In this document: positions 8,746 through 17,618 of the stretch, in pieces
Layout: every line of letters begins with the position of its first letter
Position numbering within the stretch: position 1 is the stretch's first letter
Position numbers and translations under genes: made by a program
The notes under the pieces: generated by a model
Seen by the model: the letters and a program-made list of their open reading frames with translations, nothing else
Database searches by the model: none
Told to the model about the DNA's origin: nothing
Assembly (NCBI RefSeq): GCF_003967535.1
Contig: NZ_BIFR01000001.1
Coordinates: 5,239,168-5,303,167, forward strand
Direction: 5' to 3'
Source: Tengunoibacter tsumagoiensis
Lineage (GTDB): Bacteria > Chloroflexota > Ktedonobacteria > Ktedonobacterales > Ktedonobacteraceae
DNA length: 64,000 nucleotides

Positions 8746-9236
8746 GAAACGAGATAGGAAGGGAGCTCAGGAAGAAAACATGCAAGCTGAAACATTTTGC
8801 ATCACGTTCGTCTATTCTATCAAATACTAGCTTATAGTAAAAGGAACTAGTGAAAAAATCCTATTTAACGGTGACTGCTTAGTAAAGGTGCCAACAACAG
8901 AAAGATATCGTCCAGGCTTCTTATTGGAAGCGAGTTCACCTCGATTGAGATCACTAATCACTAGTAATGTATAGCTTCAATCGCAAAAAATGCTATCAAA
9001 CAAACAAGGAATATATAGCCCTAAAGGTGGACAAAGCTCGTAAAATGCGCTATGATAAAACCCATGCAATCATTTTTTAGCAACCATGCCGATGTTTATA
9101 AGAGCCCATTCGGATGAGATCTGTATCCATATATCAACGCATTTCATTACGTTCCTGATGACTTTTCTTCTATGCGATTGTATGATAACCAGCTATCCTT
9201 TCCTCTATTACCTGGAGGGGATTGCAAGAGGGAAAC
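8746..9236. other. AT-rich spacer before the protease gene
   Basis: I see no gene and no convincing structured RNA here. The stretch is AT-rich and must contain the protease promoter. Several TATGATAA-like hexamers occur (for example 9048-9055 and 9180-9186), so I do not pick one. CCTGGAGGGG at 9211-9220 and AGAGGG at 9227-9232 are both purine-rich. The latter fits the ATG at 9237 better than the TTG at 9222. Confidence 0.35.
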
Positions 9237-11279
9237 ATGAATAGAAAATATCGCTCTTCTTTTTTTTCATTATCACATCCATCTATCCTGATATCTGGCA
9301 TACTTGCCGTTTTAGTCGCGCTTGTTCAGCTTACCTTTACGCAATCCGCCTCCGCTGACCCTGTTCCAGGTGGCAATGTGGCAAACCCTATTGTAAAGGC
9401 TGTTGATCTTGCTAAACCTTCTGTTGTACGCATTATTACGACTGAGCAGGCCACTTTAACCGTTCACTTTCCTACTGCCGATAATAAAACGGTGACTTTT
9501 CCTCAAGGTGGTGGGCAGTATGCGCTAGAACTTTCTGGTAGTGGCACTTTTATTACTGCTCATGGCGATATTCTAACGGCTGATCATGTTATCAACCCTC
9601 CCAAAGATCAGTCGCTCGATCAATATTTGCAGCAGTTGGCCGCTCAGGATGTGGCCGATTATATCAATCAACAGCTCAATCCTTCTGTCGATTGGAGCAA
9701 AGAGGATGCGGCTGGCGCTCTCTCTTCGGGGTACCTCCTCTCAACCGCAAAATATAATACTCCCTCTAGTAAGGTCTATCTCAGCACAGATTACACAGGA
9801 CCCATTAACGCTGTTTCGATGAAGAGCGTTCCTACTGGTGTTTCTGCTGAGGTAGATAAGATTGAAAAAGAGAGCTCTTTTGAGCAGAAGGATGTTGCGA
9901 TCATTCATGTCAATATCGAGAATACACCTAACATCCAGCTTAGCGATTCCAGTTTGGTAGCTCAACAGGATGAATTGACGATTATTGGTTTTCCTGGCAA
10001 TGGCGATGTCAGCATGAAGGATCTTCCAACCACGTTTCTGACCTCTTCGGTGAATAGAATTTATGTAAGTGCAATTAAAAAGACCGATGAGGCTGCTCCT
10101 GTCATTCAGGTTGGGGGCAACGTTGAGCATGGCGATAGTGGTGGTCCTGCCCTCAATAGCCAGGGGCAGATCGTGGGTGTGGTCAGCTTTGGCGGCACCG
10201 ATATGCCCGATGGAACAAGCTTCTTACAGGCCAGCAATAGTGCCAAAGAGTTGATTGATTCTCTCAATTTAGATACCAAACCCGGTGAGCTCGAGAAGGC
10301 CTGGATCAAAGCGTTTAATGATTATACCTCAACTGCTACTGGCCACTGGCATAAGTCTTCCGATAGCTTCCAGAAGATTCTGGATACCTATCCAGATTTC
10401 CATGCGGTCAGTCCCTATATTGATTATGCCAGAGCTCAGGCAAGTACTGAGAAGCTTCCACAAAAACCCTCGGCTCCAGCCACACCTTTTATCTTGACAG
10501 CCATATCATTTATCTTGATTGCATTGCTTGTGCTAGCCGTGATAGCTGTAGCGCTCTTCTTTATTCTTCGTCGTAAAGGGCCCAATACGGCGATTGCTTC
10601 ATCGGCACAGGGGATCTATCAACCATCACAGGGACAGGCTCCCTCCTATCAGCCCTATGCTACGCCTGCGCCGCAACAGCCTTACCAACAAACGGCTCCT
10701 ACTCCTGTCGGTGCTGCAAGTTATGCTCAGGTTGGTTCACAGCAGCCTGTTGGAGCATACGCTCGTCCCTTACAAGGGCCTCCTCAAGGAGAGTATGCCA
10801 CACCTGCTCCTCAACAGCCTGCTGTGCCTCGACCGTACCAGCCGCCGCTGCAACAACAGCCCGCTGTACCCCGGCCTTACCAGCCGCTGCAACAACAGCC
10901 TGTTCAGCCTTATCCTAATGCCAATCTCCCATTACAATCATCAGGTCAGATTCCTGTGGTTCCGACACAACCCCAGCCCTGGCCACCTGTTCCTGCTCAA
11001 GCTCAACAGCCTTATCAAGAGTATCATAAGAGTTCTGCAACGGTTGGAGCGCCCATCAGCACATCTGAGCAACAACCTACGGAGAGATCTGTATCTCCTC
11101 AACCAGAGCGCCCAGCGCAGATAGATGAACCACAATCGTTGTCTGCCGAAGCGACATTGCTCAACCGAGATATTGCTCGGGCCAGAGCCGCCGAAGCCCT
11201 TAGAGGTCTCTCCTCAACGGAGCCTCAAAGTGCCGAGGAACCTACCTATCCCCATTCAGACAATGTAGAAGGCGAATAA
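9237..11279 (+). CDS. membrane-anchored trypsin-like serine protease with a long Pro/Gln-rich tail
   Basis: 680 aa from the ATG at 9237. An N-terminal hydrophobic segment (~15-38) exports an S1/HtrA-like protease domain (~50-340). The triad is visible as His117 (LTADHVI), Asp219 (KDVAIIHV) and Ser301 (EHGDSGGPAL), with an oxyanion-type GFPGNG segment. No PDZ domain follows. Instead there is a short helical region, a transmembrane segment (~418-445, LTAISFILIALLVLAVIAVALFF, then RRK) and ~210 residues dominated by QQP, PYQP and APQQP repeats. Predicted topology puts the protease outside and the tail inside. No operon partner. Substrate unknown; surface protein processing or quality control is a guess. 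Confidence 0.8.
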   Translation: MNRKYRSSFFSLSHPSILISGILAVLVALVQLTFTQSASADPVPGGNVANPIVKAVDLAKPSVVRIITTEQATLTVHFPTADNKTVTFPQGGGQYALELSGSGTFITAHGDILTADHVINPPKDQSLDQYLQQLAAQDVADYINQQLNPSVDWSKEDAAGALSSGYLLSTAKYNTPSSKVYLSTDYTGPINAVSMKSVPTGVSAEVDKIEKESSFEQKDVAIIHVNIENTPNIQLSDSSLVAQQDELTIIGFPGNGDVSMKDLPTTFLTSSVNRIYVSAIKKTDEAAPVIQVGGNVEHGDSGGPALNSQGQIVGVVSFGGTDMPDGTSFLQASNSAKELIDSLNLDTKPGELEKAWIKAFNDYTSTATGHWHKSSDSFQKILDTYPDFHAVSPYIDYARAQASTEKLPQKPSAPATPFILTAISFILIALLVLAVIAVALFFILRRKGPNTAIASSAQGIYQPSQGQAPSYQPYATPAPQQPYQQTAPTPVGAASYAQVGSQQPVGAYARPLQGPPQGEYATPAPQQPAVPRPYQPPLQQQPAVPRPYQPLQQQPVQPYPNANLPLQSSGQIPVVPTQPQPWPPVPAQAQQPYQEYHKSSATVGAPISTSEQQPTERSVSPQPERPAQIDEPQSLSAEATLLNRDIARARAAEALRGLSSTEPQSAEEPTYPHSDNVEGE

Positions 11280-11434
11280 GAATAACGTAAACGAAGCAAG
11301 CCGGGACCAGGACCGCGGAACATCTTTCATGGTGGTTATAAGGGAGGGTCCAACAACAAGGAGTGGGTCACCACGATGGTCATGTTGGCTCTCTCCTTCG
11401 TAGGAGGGAATGAAGGATAATTGCCACATTCTAC

Positions 11435-11600
11435 GGCCATCATAAATGATGGGCCCTACCATATTTATGCGATAAATCGCATTAAAAAGGGCAATTCATT
11501 GCCTGAGGGGTAGGGCCCATCATTTATGATGGCCGTGGTGACCCATTCCGTCCGGTTCCACCCTCATAACCATCCGGTACCCCATTCCGTCCGGTTCCAC
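11435..11600. repeat. dispersed palindromic repeat, copy 3
   Basis: Inverted arms at 11435-11455 and 11514-11534 (GGCC-ATCAT..ATGATGGGCC) flank GCGATAAATCGC. The right flank again reads GTGACCCATTCC, GGTTCCACCCTCATAACCA and is duplicated once (11545 and 11581 regions). It leads directly into the 40-bp tandem array. No coding potential. Confidence 0.8.
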
Positions 11601-11610
11601 CCTCATGACT

Positions 11611-11795
11611 ATCCGGTGGCACCACTCCTCCCTATTCCACAATCATGGCCATCCGGTGGCACCACTCCTCCCTATTCCACAATCATGGCCATCCGGTGGC
11701 ACCACTCCTCCCTATTCCACAATCATGGCCATCCGGTGGCACCACTCCTCCCTATTCCACAATCATGGCCATCCGGTGGCACCACTCTACCCTAT
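11611..11795. repeat. 40-bp perfect tandem repeats
   Basis: ATCCGGTGGCACCACTCC recurs at 11611, 11651, 11691, 11731 and 11771, exactly 40 bp apart, with nearly identical units. There are no unique spacers, so it is not a CRISPR. Three overlapping open frames exist only because 40 is not a multiple of 3 and the unit lacks stops. It appears to have grown from the right flank of the adjacent palindromic element. The 11280-11895 spacer holds no gene. Confidence 0.9.
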
Positions 11796-11895
11796 TGCTC
11801 CCTTCTAACCAACCATCGGACGTCTGAGCATCTGAGTTCCTGGCCTGGCTTTCTCTCTTTATGTACCGCCCATGGTCTAATCAGACGCCAGGCAT

Positions 11896-13023
11896 TTAAG
11901 GGGCCTTACGAATGTTAATTGCGCCATTCTGGCTTCCTACGATAAGAGAGATTGGCACATTGTCCTTCTTGTCTGGCGCTTCAAATTCGTTGCTTATGGG
12001 TCCTGATCCTCCATTGACCGCCACATGAAAAAGGGTCGATTTAGGTAATGTCAGATCAACTGATCCATTATTGGCCGTAAAGTGGTAGGTACCATGTGGG
12101 TCCAGTTGACCATTAAAGGTTACAGAGCCATCATTTGCCTCTAATGAAGAGGGGGCATAGAGACTCGTCTGATTGAGATACATCTCTCCATGTTGCGACA
12201 CAATTGTAGACGTTCCACGAAAACCTTTGACTGCCAACGAACCTGTCTCTGTCTGCATCTGGAGGTTGCCCATGCTATTATTGACAAGAATCGAGCCTGA
12301 ACTTGTCTGAAGCTGGATCTGGCCGTGGACCCCTCCCACCTCAAGCGAGCCCGTACGATCGATCACGATGAGGTCCGATGACGCTGGCAATACCACCTCT
12401 AAATCAACACGCCTGCTCGCAAAAAAGGCGATATTTGTTCGGCCTGCATTGATTGTAATCGTATTTTGTCGCTGACTCGTACTTAAATCCATGGCACCAA
12501 AACGGATACCTGAGCCAGAGACATACTCAGTGGCTTTAATTGCAATGGTCCCATCCAAAGCACTTGTCGAGACATGAATCGCTCCAGTATCATCATTAAT
12601 AATTAACTTTGGATGTCTGGTCACATGAAAGGTCTGAACACGAGTATTCATGACCTCGATCGCATCGGAATTGCTGAAGGCTACCATTACAATGCCAGCC
12701 AGTACGAGCGCAATAGGAAATAAGATAATGAGAAGCCGTCCGAGCGTATATTGCATTCTCCGCTGCTCAAAACGCTGGCGCGCCAGCGCCAGGGGTAAGA
12801 TCCTTTGCACAACTGGTGGTCTATCTACGATGGCTGCCTGTGCCTGAGATGCTGCTGGCGGCTGCTCTTCTTCTGCCTTCGTCTGCTCTGCATTGAGAGG
12901 ATGACCTTCATCTGGATGAGAACTTGTTGGCTCTGTTGGCTCAGCAATCTGCGGGGAGCCGGTTCGAAGCTCCTCAGAAGATGAGGTGGAAGCTTCTGGG
13001 TGTACAGGTTCCTGCTGATTCAT
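11896..13023 (-). CDS. DUF4097-type adhesin-like membrane protein
   Basis: 375 aa. An acidic, Pro/Glu-rich cytoplasmic N-terminus (~1-65), a basic patch (ALARQRFEQRRMQYTLGR) and one transmembrane segment (~93-113, LLIILFPIALVLAGIVMVAF) precede a C-terminal domain of short beta-strand repeats (~130-375). The repeats have the DUF4097/LiaF-like beta-helix pattern: LIINDDTGAIHVSTSA, LIVIDRTGSLEVGGVHG, LQTSSGSILVNNSMG, LQTETGSLAVKGFRG. Signature G(S/A)(I/L)xV steps recur. Function is unknown; the domain is predicted extracellular. Paralogous to the next gene upstream. RBS AAAGAGG precedes the ATG. Confidence 0.75.
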   Translation of the reverse strand: MNQQEPVHPEASTSSSEELRTGSPQIAEPTEPTSSHPDEGHPLNAEQTKAEEEQPPAASQAQAAIVDRPPVVQRILPLALARQRFEQRRMQYTLGRLLIILFPIALVLAGIVMVAFSNSDAIEVMNTRVQTFHVTRHPKLIINDDTGAIHVSTSALDGTIAIKATEYVSGSGIRFGAMDLSTSQRQNTITINAGRTNIAFFASRRVDLEVVLPASSDLIVIDRTGSLEVGGVHGQIQLQTSSGSILVNNSMGNLQMQTETGSLAVKGFRGTSTIVSQHGEMYLNQTSLYAPSSLEANDGSVTFNGQLDPHGTYHFTANNGSVDLTLPKSTLFHVAVNGGSGPISNEFEAPDKKDNVPISLIVGSQNGAINIRKAP

Positions 13024-13209
13024 AATCTGCCTCTTTAAAGCATTGACTCAATCAGGAGTACGATCAATCAACCAGAACAGAGCGAAAAGCGGCTATGGCT
13101 GCGCTCTCGCTCTGCTGCGACTGAGAGGAGATTCCTCATCCTATACTATCGGCCCTTTTGGTGAGGACTAAAGGGATAAAGAAATGGGTACCAGAGAGAA
13201 TTAAACCAG

Positions 13210-14514
13210 TTAGATGTTTCGGCGATAGATTGAGATAGAGCCATTTCCAGTACGTGTTGTAAGCTCAGCCTGAGGAACCGCTCCAACGCTGGTACTTCCA
13301 AATTCGTTATTGACTCGCCCATTCCCGGTGATGGTACGTAATTGAAAGGCTGCGTTGGCTGGTAAGGTTAGCTCGATAGACCCATTCCCTGTCTGATAGC
13401 GGTAGCTTCCCTTTGGATCAATCGTACCAGCATAGGTAATTGATCCATTCCCCGTTCGTAGCGAGGCATCCCCATTCAGGCTACATCCCTGGATATCAAT
13501 ACGACCATTTCCGGTCGTGAGCCTGGCCTGGCCTGAGATGGTATAGCCCGTGATCGAACCATTCCCGGTCGCTATGATAAGATCACCTTCAACGTTATTG
13601 AGCTGAGCAGATCCATTTCCTGTGTTCATCCTCAGTGTCCCCTCAACATTGTCAAGCTCCATCTGACCATTTCCTGTACGCATGGTCAGGTAGCCAGTAC
13701 AATTTCTGGCGATCAATGTACCATTCCCTGTATTGGCCTCTATGCGCCCTATCACTCCATCAAGGTCGATGCGCCCCCAGCCAGTCCGCAGGTTCAGGTC
13801 AGTTCTCTTTGGAACGGTCACATCAAAATCTACACCACGCCAGCCAAGAAAGAGACGGAAGACATAATGAACCCTGGTCTGAATTGTGTTACCATATTGC
13901 TCAGGTTGTATCGTAATCCCATCCAGGGTCGCACCCAGACCACGAGCATAGCGCGTTGCCTGCACAACTACAGCATTGCCTTCGCCTGTATGAATACGCA
14001 CATTCCCTCGACTATGGTCCATCAAAAACCGGGGAAGCTCCGATACCGCAAACTCAAACGTTTCGATATCGCTGACCACTTTATTACGCGTCATGAGGAA
14101 ACTAATCAGAAGAAAACCCAGTATGAATAGGAAGATCAATCCACCCAGGATGCCGACTGGCCCCTCAGTCTCTACCAGACCACCAATGATCATCATGATG
14201 AAGATGAATAGAAGGGCTCCAATCCCAATTAAAAATCCTGGACGCTGGAAATTGTTGCGTCGCGGCTTCAGCTTTTCACCCGGTAAATGCCAGAACTCAG
14301 ACTCGTTTTCTGACTCAGACCGCTCTGTATAGCCAGCACCATAATCCGCATAAGGCCGCTCACGCGGATCGTCATTGCGCAAACGCGTCGCCTCCGAGAC
14401 CGGCCTCTCACGCGGATCATCGTTAATTGGACGCACTCGTTCCTGCGCTTTATACTCACCTGACGATTGCTCAGGTTCTTGATTGTAAGAATAGACTGAT
14501 TCTTGCTGACCCAT
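13210..14514 (-). CDS. DUF4097-type adhesin-like protein with TGNG repeats
   Basis: 434 aa. The charged N-terminus (~1-85) includes the duplicated NDDPRERP motif. Two hydrophobic segments follow (~95-115 and ~120-142), so both ends of the pair may face the cytoplasm, unless the second re-enters. Residues ~150-434 form a right-handed beta-repeat domain. Its steps centre on TGNG or RTGNGxI/L at roughly 20-residue intervals (RTGWGRIDLDGVIG, NTGNGTLIARN, RTGNGQMELDNVEG, NTGNGSAQLNN, ATGNGSITGY, TTGNGRIDIQG). Nearly every turn carries Gly-Asn-Gly, which is unusually regular. Paralogue of the downstream gene, 186 bp apart. RBS GGGAGGCG lies before the ATG. Function unknown. Confidence 0.78.
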   Translation of the reverse strand: MGQQESVYSYNQEPEQSSGEYKAQERVRPINDDPRERPVSEATRLRNDDPRERPYADYGAGYTERSESENESEFWHLPGEKLKPRRNNFQRPGFLIGIGALLFIFIMMIIGGLVETEGPVGILGGLIFLFILGFLLISFLMTRNKVVSDIETFEFAVSELPRFLMDHSRGNVRIHTGEGNAVVVQATRYARGLGATLDGITIQPEQYGNTIQTRVHYVFRLFLGWRGVDFDVTVPKRTDLNLRTGWGRIDLDGVIGRIEANTGNGTLIARNCTGYLTMRTGNGQMELDNVEGTLRMNTGNGSAQLNNVEGDLIIATGNGSITGYTISGQARLTTGNGRIDIQGCSLNGDASLRTGNGSITYAGTIDPKGSYRYQTGNGSIELTLPANAAFQLRTITGNGRVNNEFGSTSVGAVPQAELTTRTGNGSISIYRRNI

Positions 14515-14605
14515 CTTTCGCCTCCCTGGATGTGATTATTTGTTCCGTACTCTATACGACGTATAGCTGGGTCAGGTCACAAATCAGCCTATGCTTTTCA
14601 ATACA

Positions 14606-15067
14606 CTAACGCTTTCTTTCTTTTGACCAGGCATAAGGAACGCGCCAGAGCAACAGAAAGATGAGGTTGGTCAGCAGCGCAATCAACGCAAATGTCCATT
14701 GGAGCCGCTCAGGGGTAAAGAAGAAGATACGAAGTGCCAGACAGATCGGCCAGGCAAGAACCCATCCTGAAAGGGTGCGTATGGCCATCGTTGATCTCTT
14801 CTCAGTTACCTCCCGGCGGAACAGGCCCAGAAATGGTGAGACGACAAACCAACCAATCAGAAAGGGAAGGACCGTAACGACGACATGCTGAAAGGTGACG
14901 CCTTCTTCATGATGACTGTTGATGCCTATAACTGTAAAGATAAGAAAGGACAGCACATCCCCCACAGCAAGGTTGGCAATCCGGGCCCATTCGGGCAGGC
15001 GCTGTCCGCTCCGTGTGGCTGAGCCCTCTGGCGTCGAAGAAGACGATGAAGGATTATTTGAGGCCAT
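14606..15067 (-). CDS. DUF3054 family membrane protein
   Basis: 153 aa with a Ser-rich N-terminus and four predicted membrane helices (~31-50, ~62-85, ~98-118, ~124-144). The family pattern is present: ANLAVGDVLSFLIFTVIG near the first helix, VLPFLIGWFVVSPFLGLF, and RTLSGWVLAWPICLALR. The start lies 2 nt after the ccmD stop, with GAGGAGCTC as RBS inside ccmD, so it is the last gene of the ccm operon. The family has no established biochemical function. Its place behind ccmD suggests co-expression with cytochrome c maturation, not necessarily participation. Confidence 0.75.
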   Translation of the reverse strand: MASNNPSSSSSTPEGSATRSGQRLPEWARIANLAVGDVLSFLIFTVIGINSHHEEGVTFQHVVVTVLPFLIGWFVVSPFLGLFRREVTEKRSTMAIRTLSGWVLAWPICLALRIFFFTPERLQWTFALIALLTNLIFLLLWRVPYAWSKERKR

Positions 15068-15069
15068 AG

Positions 15070-15228
15070 TTAGAGCTCCTCTTTGGGTTGATGCTCAAGC
15101 ACCAACGCTTCGACAGCCGCCAGTTCGGTCTGTACACTTCGAATACGAAGGGTCACAAAGATCAGGTAGGCAAATAATCCTACCCAGAAAATGGCGTAAG
15201 CTGCTATAAGATAGGTCGATCCCTGCAT
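15070..15228 (-). CDS. ccmD: CcmD-like small heme exporter subunit
   Basis: 52-aa protein. It reads MQGSTYLIAAYAIFWVGLFA with one transmembrane segment (~6-25), then a basic-acidic amphipathic tail containing LRIRSVQTELAAVEALV. CcmD in System I is a single-span protein of this size that binds CcmC-CcmE-heme and helps release holo-CcmE. Its position between ccmC and the end of the operon is the usual one. AAGGGAG lies 7 nt before the ATG. Sequence conservation of CcmD is low, so the call rests on size, topology and place. Confidence 0.8.
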   Translation of the reverse strand: MQGSTYLIAAYAIFWVGLFAYLIFVTLRIRSVQTELAAVEALVLEHQPKEEL

Positions 15229-15305
15229 TGCAAGACTCCCTTATGTTACTCGTTGATAATGAATACGACTTAGAAATGTATCAGTATTGGCCAGTTCCGG
15301 TTCGC

Positions 15306-16055
15306 TTACTCTGCTACAGAGGCTCGCAAACGTTGGGCCAGAGTCTGTAAGCGCTGAAAATGGTAGATCTGGATCAGGAGAAAGCTATACAAAAGCGTAA
15401 ATGAGAGCAACGAGACCAGGATGGTCAGAACAACTTCTGGCGGTAGAGCTCCCGATGTACCAACCTCATGGCTGGGATGAAGGGTGCGCCACCAATTTGT
15501 TGCTTCATAGATAATTGGAACGTCCAGCGCTCCAACAATCGCCAGAACAGCAGCAGCGCGTGCAGCCGTCACAGTACGACCCATTGAGCTCAAAAGCATC
15601 AGGTATGCAATAAACATAAACCAGAGGATAAGAGCCGCCGTCAGTTGTGGGTCCCAGGTCCACCACGTGCCCCAGGTCGTTTTGGCCCAGATTGACCCTG
15701 TGATAAGCGCTAATGTGAGAAAGACCGCGCCAATCTCAGCCGAGGCGCGCGCCAGCCAGTCCCAACGATCGTCTGGCTTGATCAGGTAAATAACCCCAGC
15801 TATAGCCATGACGACAAAGGCCAACATACCAATCCAGGCAGCTGGCACATGAAAATAGAAGATCTTCTGTGGCAGCCCCTGCACAGCATCCAGGGGTGCA
15901 TAAACAAAGATGAGCCAGAGCGAGTACAACATGCCTGCTCCAGAAAGTCCACCCAGGATCAGTGAGAGCCATGGAAAGCGCTGCACATGAGGCTGCTGCT
16001 TCTCCTGGATCTCCTTTTTGGATGAAACGGATTGTTCTTGATGTACAAAGGCCAT
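15306..16055 (-). CDS. ccmC: heme exporter protein CcmC
   Basis: About 249 aa from the ATG at 16055 (an in-frame GTG lies at 16079; GGAGGAG precedes the ATG by 12 nt). Six predicted membrane helices. The heme-handling WWD motif is present as WGTWWTWDPQLTAALILWF (~115-133), with FYFHVPAAWIGM (~55-66) supplying one conserved periplasmic His and LHPSHEV (~190-196) the other. CcmC loads heme onto CcmE at the outer face of the membrane, with CcmA, B and D. An upstream neighbour in the operon is ccmB (121 nt). Confidence 0.9.
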   Translation of the reverse strand: MAFVHQEQSVSSKKEIQEKQQPHVQRFPWLSLILGGLSGAGMLYSLWLIFVYAPLDAVQGLPQKIFYFHVPAAWIGMLAFVVMAIAGVIYLIKPDDRWDWLARASAEIGAVFLTLALITGSIWAKTTWGTWWTWDPQLTAALILWFMFIAYLMLLSSMGRTVTAARAAAVLAIVGALDVPIIYEATNWWRTLHPSHEVGTSGALPPEVVLTILVSLLSFTLLYSFLLIQIYHFQRLQTLAQRLRASVAE

Positions 16056-16176
16056 AAACGATGTTTTCTCCTCCAGCACACGTAGGATAACTGCAATGCG
16101 CTAAGTTACTGAGATGGCTAACTACAATGCGTTAAGGGACTACGACTATTACTATGTAATCTAGATAATTGTCTGG

Positions 16177-16857
16177 CTAATCCTCGATGACGTATTGAAA
16201 TGTCAACGTGGCAGCACTCAGAAAAATAAGGTCAAACGCAACTACCAGGCCCAACCAGGGCGGCTGATTAAGGGCAGGAGCCAGCAAAAGTTGGGTCGCT
16301 CGCACAACACTGATGATAACTGGCACTAGCATGGGAAAAATCAGAACAGGCAGCAAGAGCTCGCGCGATTGCGTAGCCGCCGCCATGGCTGAGAAGAGCG
16401 TTCCCACCGCTGAGATCCCTAACGTGCCCAATAACACAATCAGGAGCAAGGAGCCTACCGATGACACTGTTATATTAAATAGCATAACAAAAGCTGGCAA
16501 GGCAATCATTTCCACAACGCTGAGCACCAGAACATTGCCTAAAAGCTTGGCCAGATAGATGGCACGCCGATCTACAGGACAGAGCAATAAGCGATCCATG
16601 GAACCATGCTCTCTCTCAGCGGCCATGGTTCTACCCAGACCCAATAATGAGGCAAAGAGAAAGGCAACCCACAAAACTCCAGGGGCAATCGCCGCCAGAT
16701 TATCCGCATGCACATCAAAGGTGAAGTTGAAAATGACAAGCACTATCAGGGCAAAAAGCCCCATTCCAAGCCAGGTCTGCTTGCTCCTTAGCTCATAACG
16801 AATATCTTTCCACAAAATGGTCCAGACGTGCAGACAGAAAATGCTCAGCTCACTCAT
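16177..16857 (-). CDS. ccmB: heme exporter ABC permease CcmB
   Basis: 226 aa, the normal CcmB length, with six predicted membrane helices. The family motif AAEREHGSMDRLLLCPVDRRAIYLAKL (~73-99) is clear. A basic N-terminus precedes helix 1 (WKDIRYELRSKQTWLGMGLFALIV). CcmB forms the ABC complex with CcmA whose ATP hydrolysis releases holo-CcmE from CcmC. Overlaps ccmA by 4 nt (ATGA), so translation is coupled. Confidence 0.9.
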   Translation of the reverse strand: MSELSIFCLHVWTILWKDIRYELRSKQTWLGMGLFALIVLVIFNFTFDVHADNLAAIAPGVLWVAFLFASLLGLGRTMAAEREHGSMDRLLLCPVDRRAIYLAKLLGNVLVLSVVEMIALPAFVMLFNITVSSVGSLLLIVLLGTLGISAVGTLFSAMAAATQSRELLLPVLIFPMLVPVIISVVRATQLLLAPALNQPPWLGLVVAFDLIFLSAATLTFQYVIED

Positions 16858-17618
16858 CGCACAACCTCCTGATAGCGCCGCCGCAGCTCGTCTAATTCAA
16901 CATCAGCACTTGTTAGCTGAGCTGAGATCCGGCCAGCGGCCAGAATGGCGATACTATCGCTCATCAGGAGAGCATCTTCCAACAGGTGCGTGGTGAAAAG
17001 GATGCTTCCTCCATCCGCAATGTGCTCGGCCAGGAGCGATTGCATCAGCTCCTGGCCATCCTGATCCAGACCAGTATCCGGCTCATCCAGTAACAGGAGA
17101 TGGGGAGCATGCAGCAAAGCACGAGCCCAGGCCAGACGTTGCAACTGCCCGCGCGAAAAAGCTCCAACGCGCTCATGCGCTCGCTTGTGCAGGCCAACGC
17201 GCTGCAACAGGAACTCACTCCGCTCCTGAACATTTTCAATCGCGTACATCCGACCAAAGAAGTGGAGATTCTCCAGGGCCGTCAACTCCTCGTACAGATA
17301 GGGCTGATGCGCTATGACCCCCACAAGTCGCCGTACCTGTTGTGCCTGAGCCACACAATCCAATCCCATCAGCAGAACATGCCCGGAACTGGGCCGGGTC
17401 AGGCCAGCCAGGATGCGCAACAGTGTTGTCTTGCCAGCTCCATTAGCTCCCAACAGAGCCATGCGCTGACCCTGTTGAAGCGTTAGATCCACACGGCGAA
17501 GAATCGGCTTGAGACCATAGCTCTTCTTCAGATGCCGAATCTCCAGTGCCGCTGGTCGAGCAGGAAATGTGAGCTCTGATTGGTGCAGAAATGAAGAACG
17601 CTCTCCTTGCTCGTTCAT
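16854..17618 (-). CDS. ccmA: heme exporter ABC ATPase CcmA
   Basis: 254 aa ABC ATPase. Walker A LLGANGAGKTTLLRILAGL (~54-72), Q-loop region AHQPYLYEELTALENLHFFG, signature FSRGQLQRLAWARALLH (~155-171), Walker B LLLLDEPDTGLDQDG, and the switch histidine in LFTTHLLEDA. The signature reads FSRGQ rather than LSGGQ, a variation common in CcmA. Overlaps both ccmB and the 422-aa gene by 4 nt. Together with CcmB it couples ATP hydrolysis to holo-CcmE release. Confidence 0.92.
   Translation of the reverse strand: MNEQGERSSFLHQSELTFPARPAALEIRHLKKSYGLKPILRRVDLTLQQGQRMALLGANGAGKTTLLRILAGLTRPSSGHVLLMGLDCVAQAQQVRRLVGVIAHQPYLYEELTALENLHFFGRMYAIENVQERSEFLLQRVGLHKRAHERVGAFSRGQLQRLAWARALLHAPHLLLLDEPDTGLDQDGQELMQSLLAEHIADGGSILFTTHLLEDALLMSDSIAILAAGRISAQLTSADVELDELRRRYQEVVR

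Noticed and set aside
10594..11124. 176-codon second frame inside the protease gene
   Set aside because: Shadow frame caused by the Pro/Gln repeat coding; Leu/Arg-rich and without RBS.
11611..11795. CRISPR array
   Set aside because: The 40-bp units are directly joined with no variable spacers, and no cas genes are present.
11526..11918. 130-codon frame with HHSSLFHNHGHPV repeats
   Set aside because: Translation of the 40-bp tandem repeat in three frames; no RBS.
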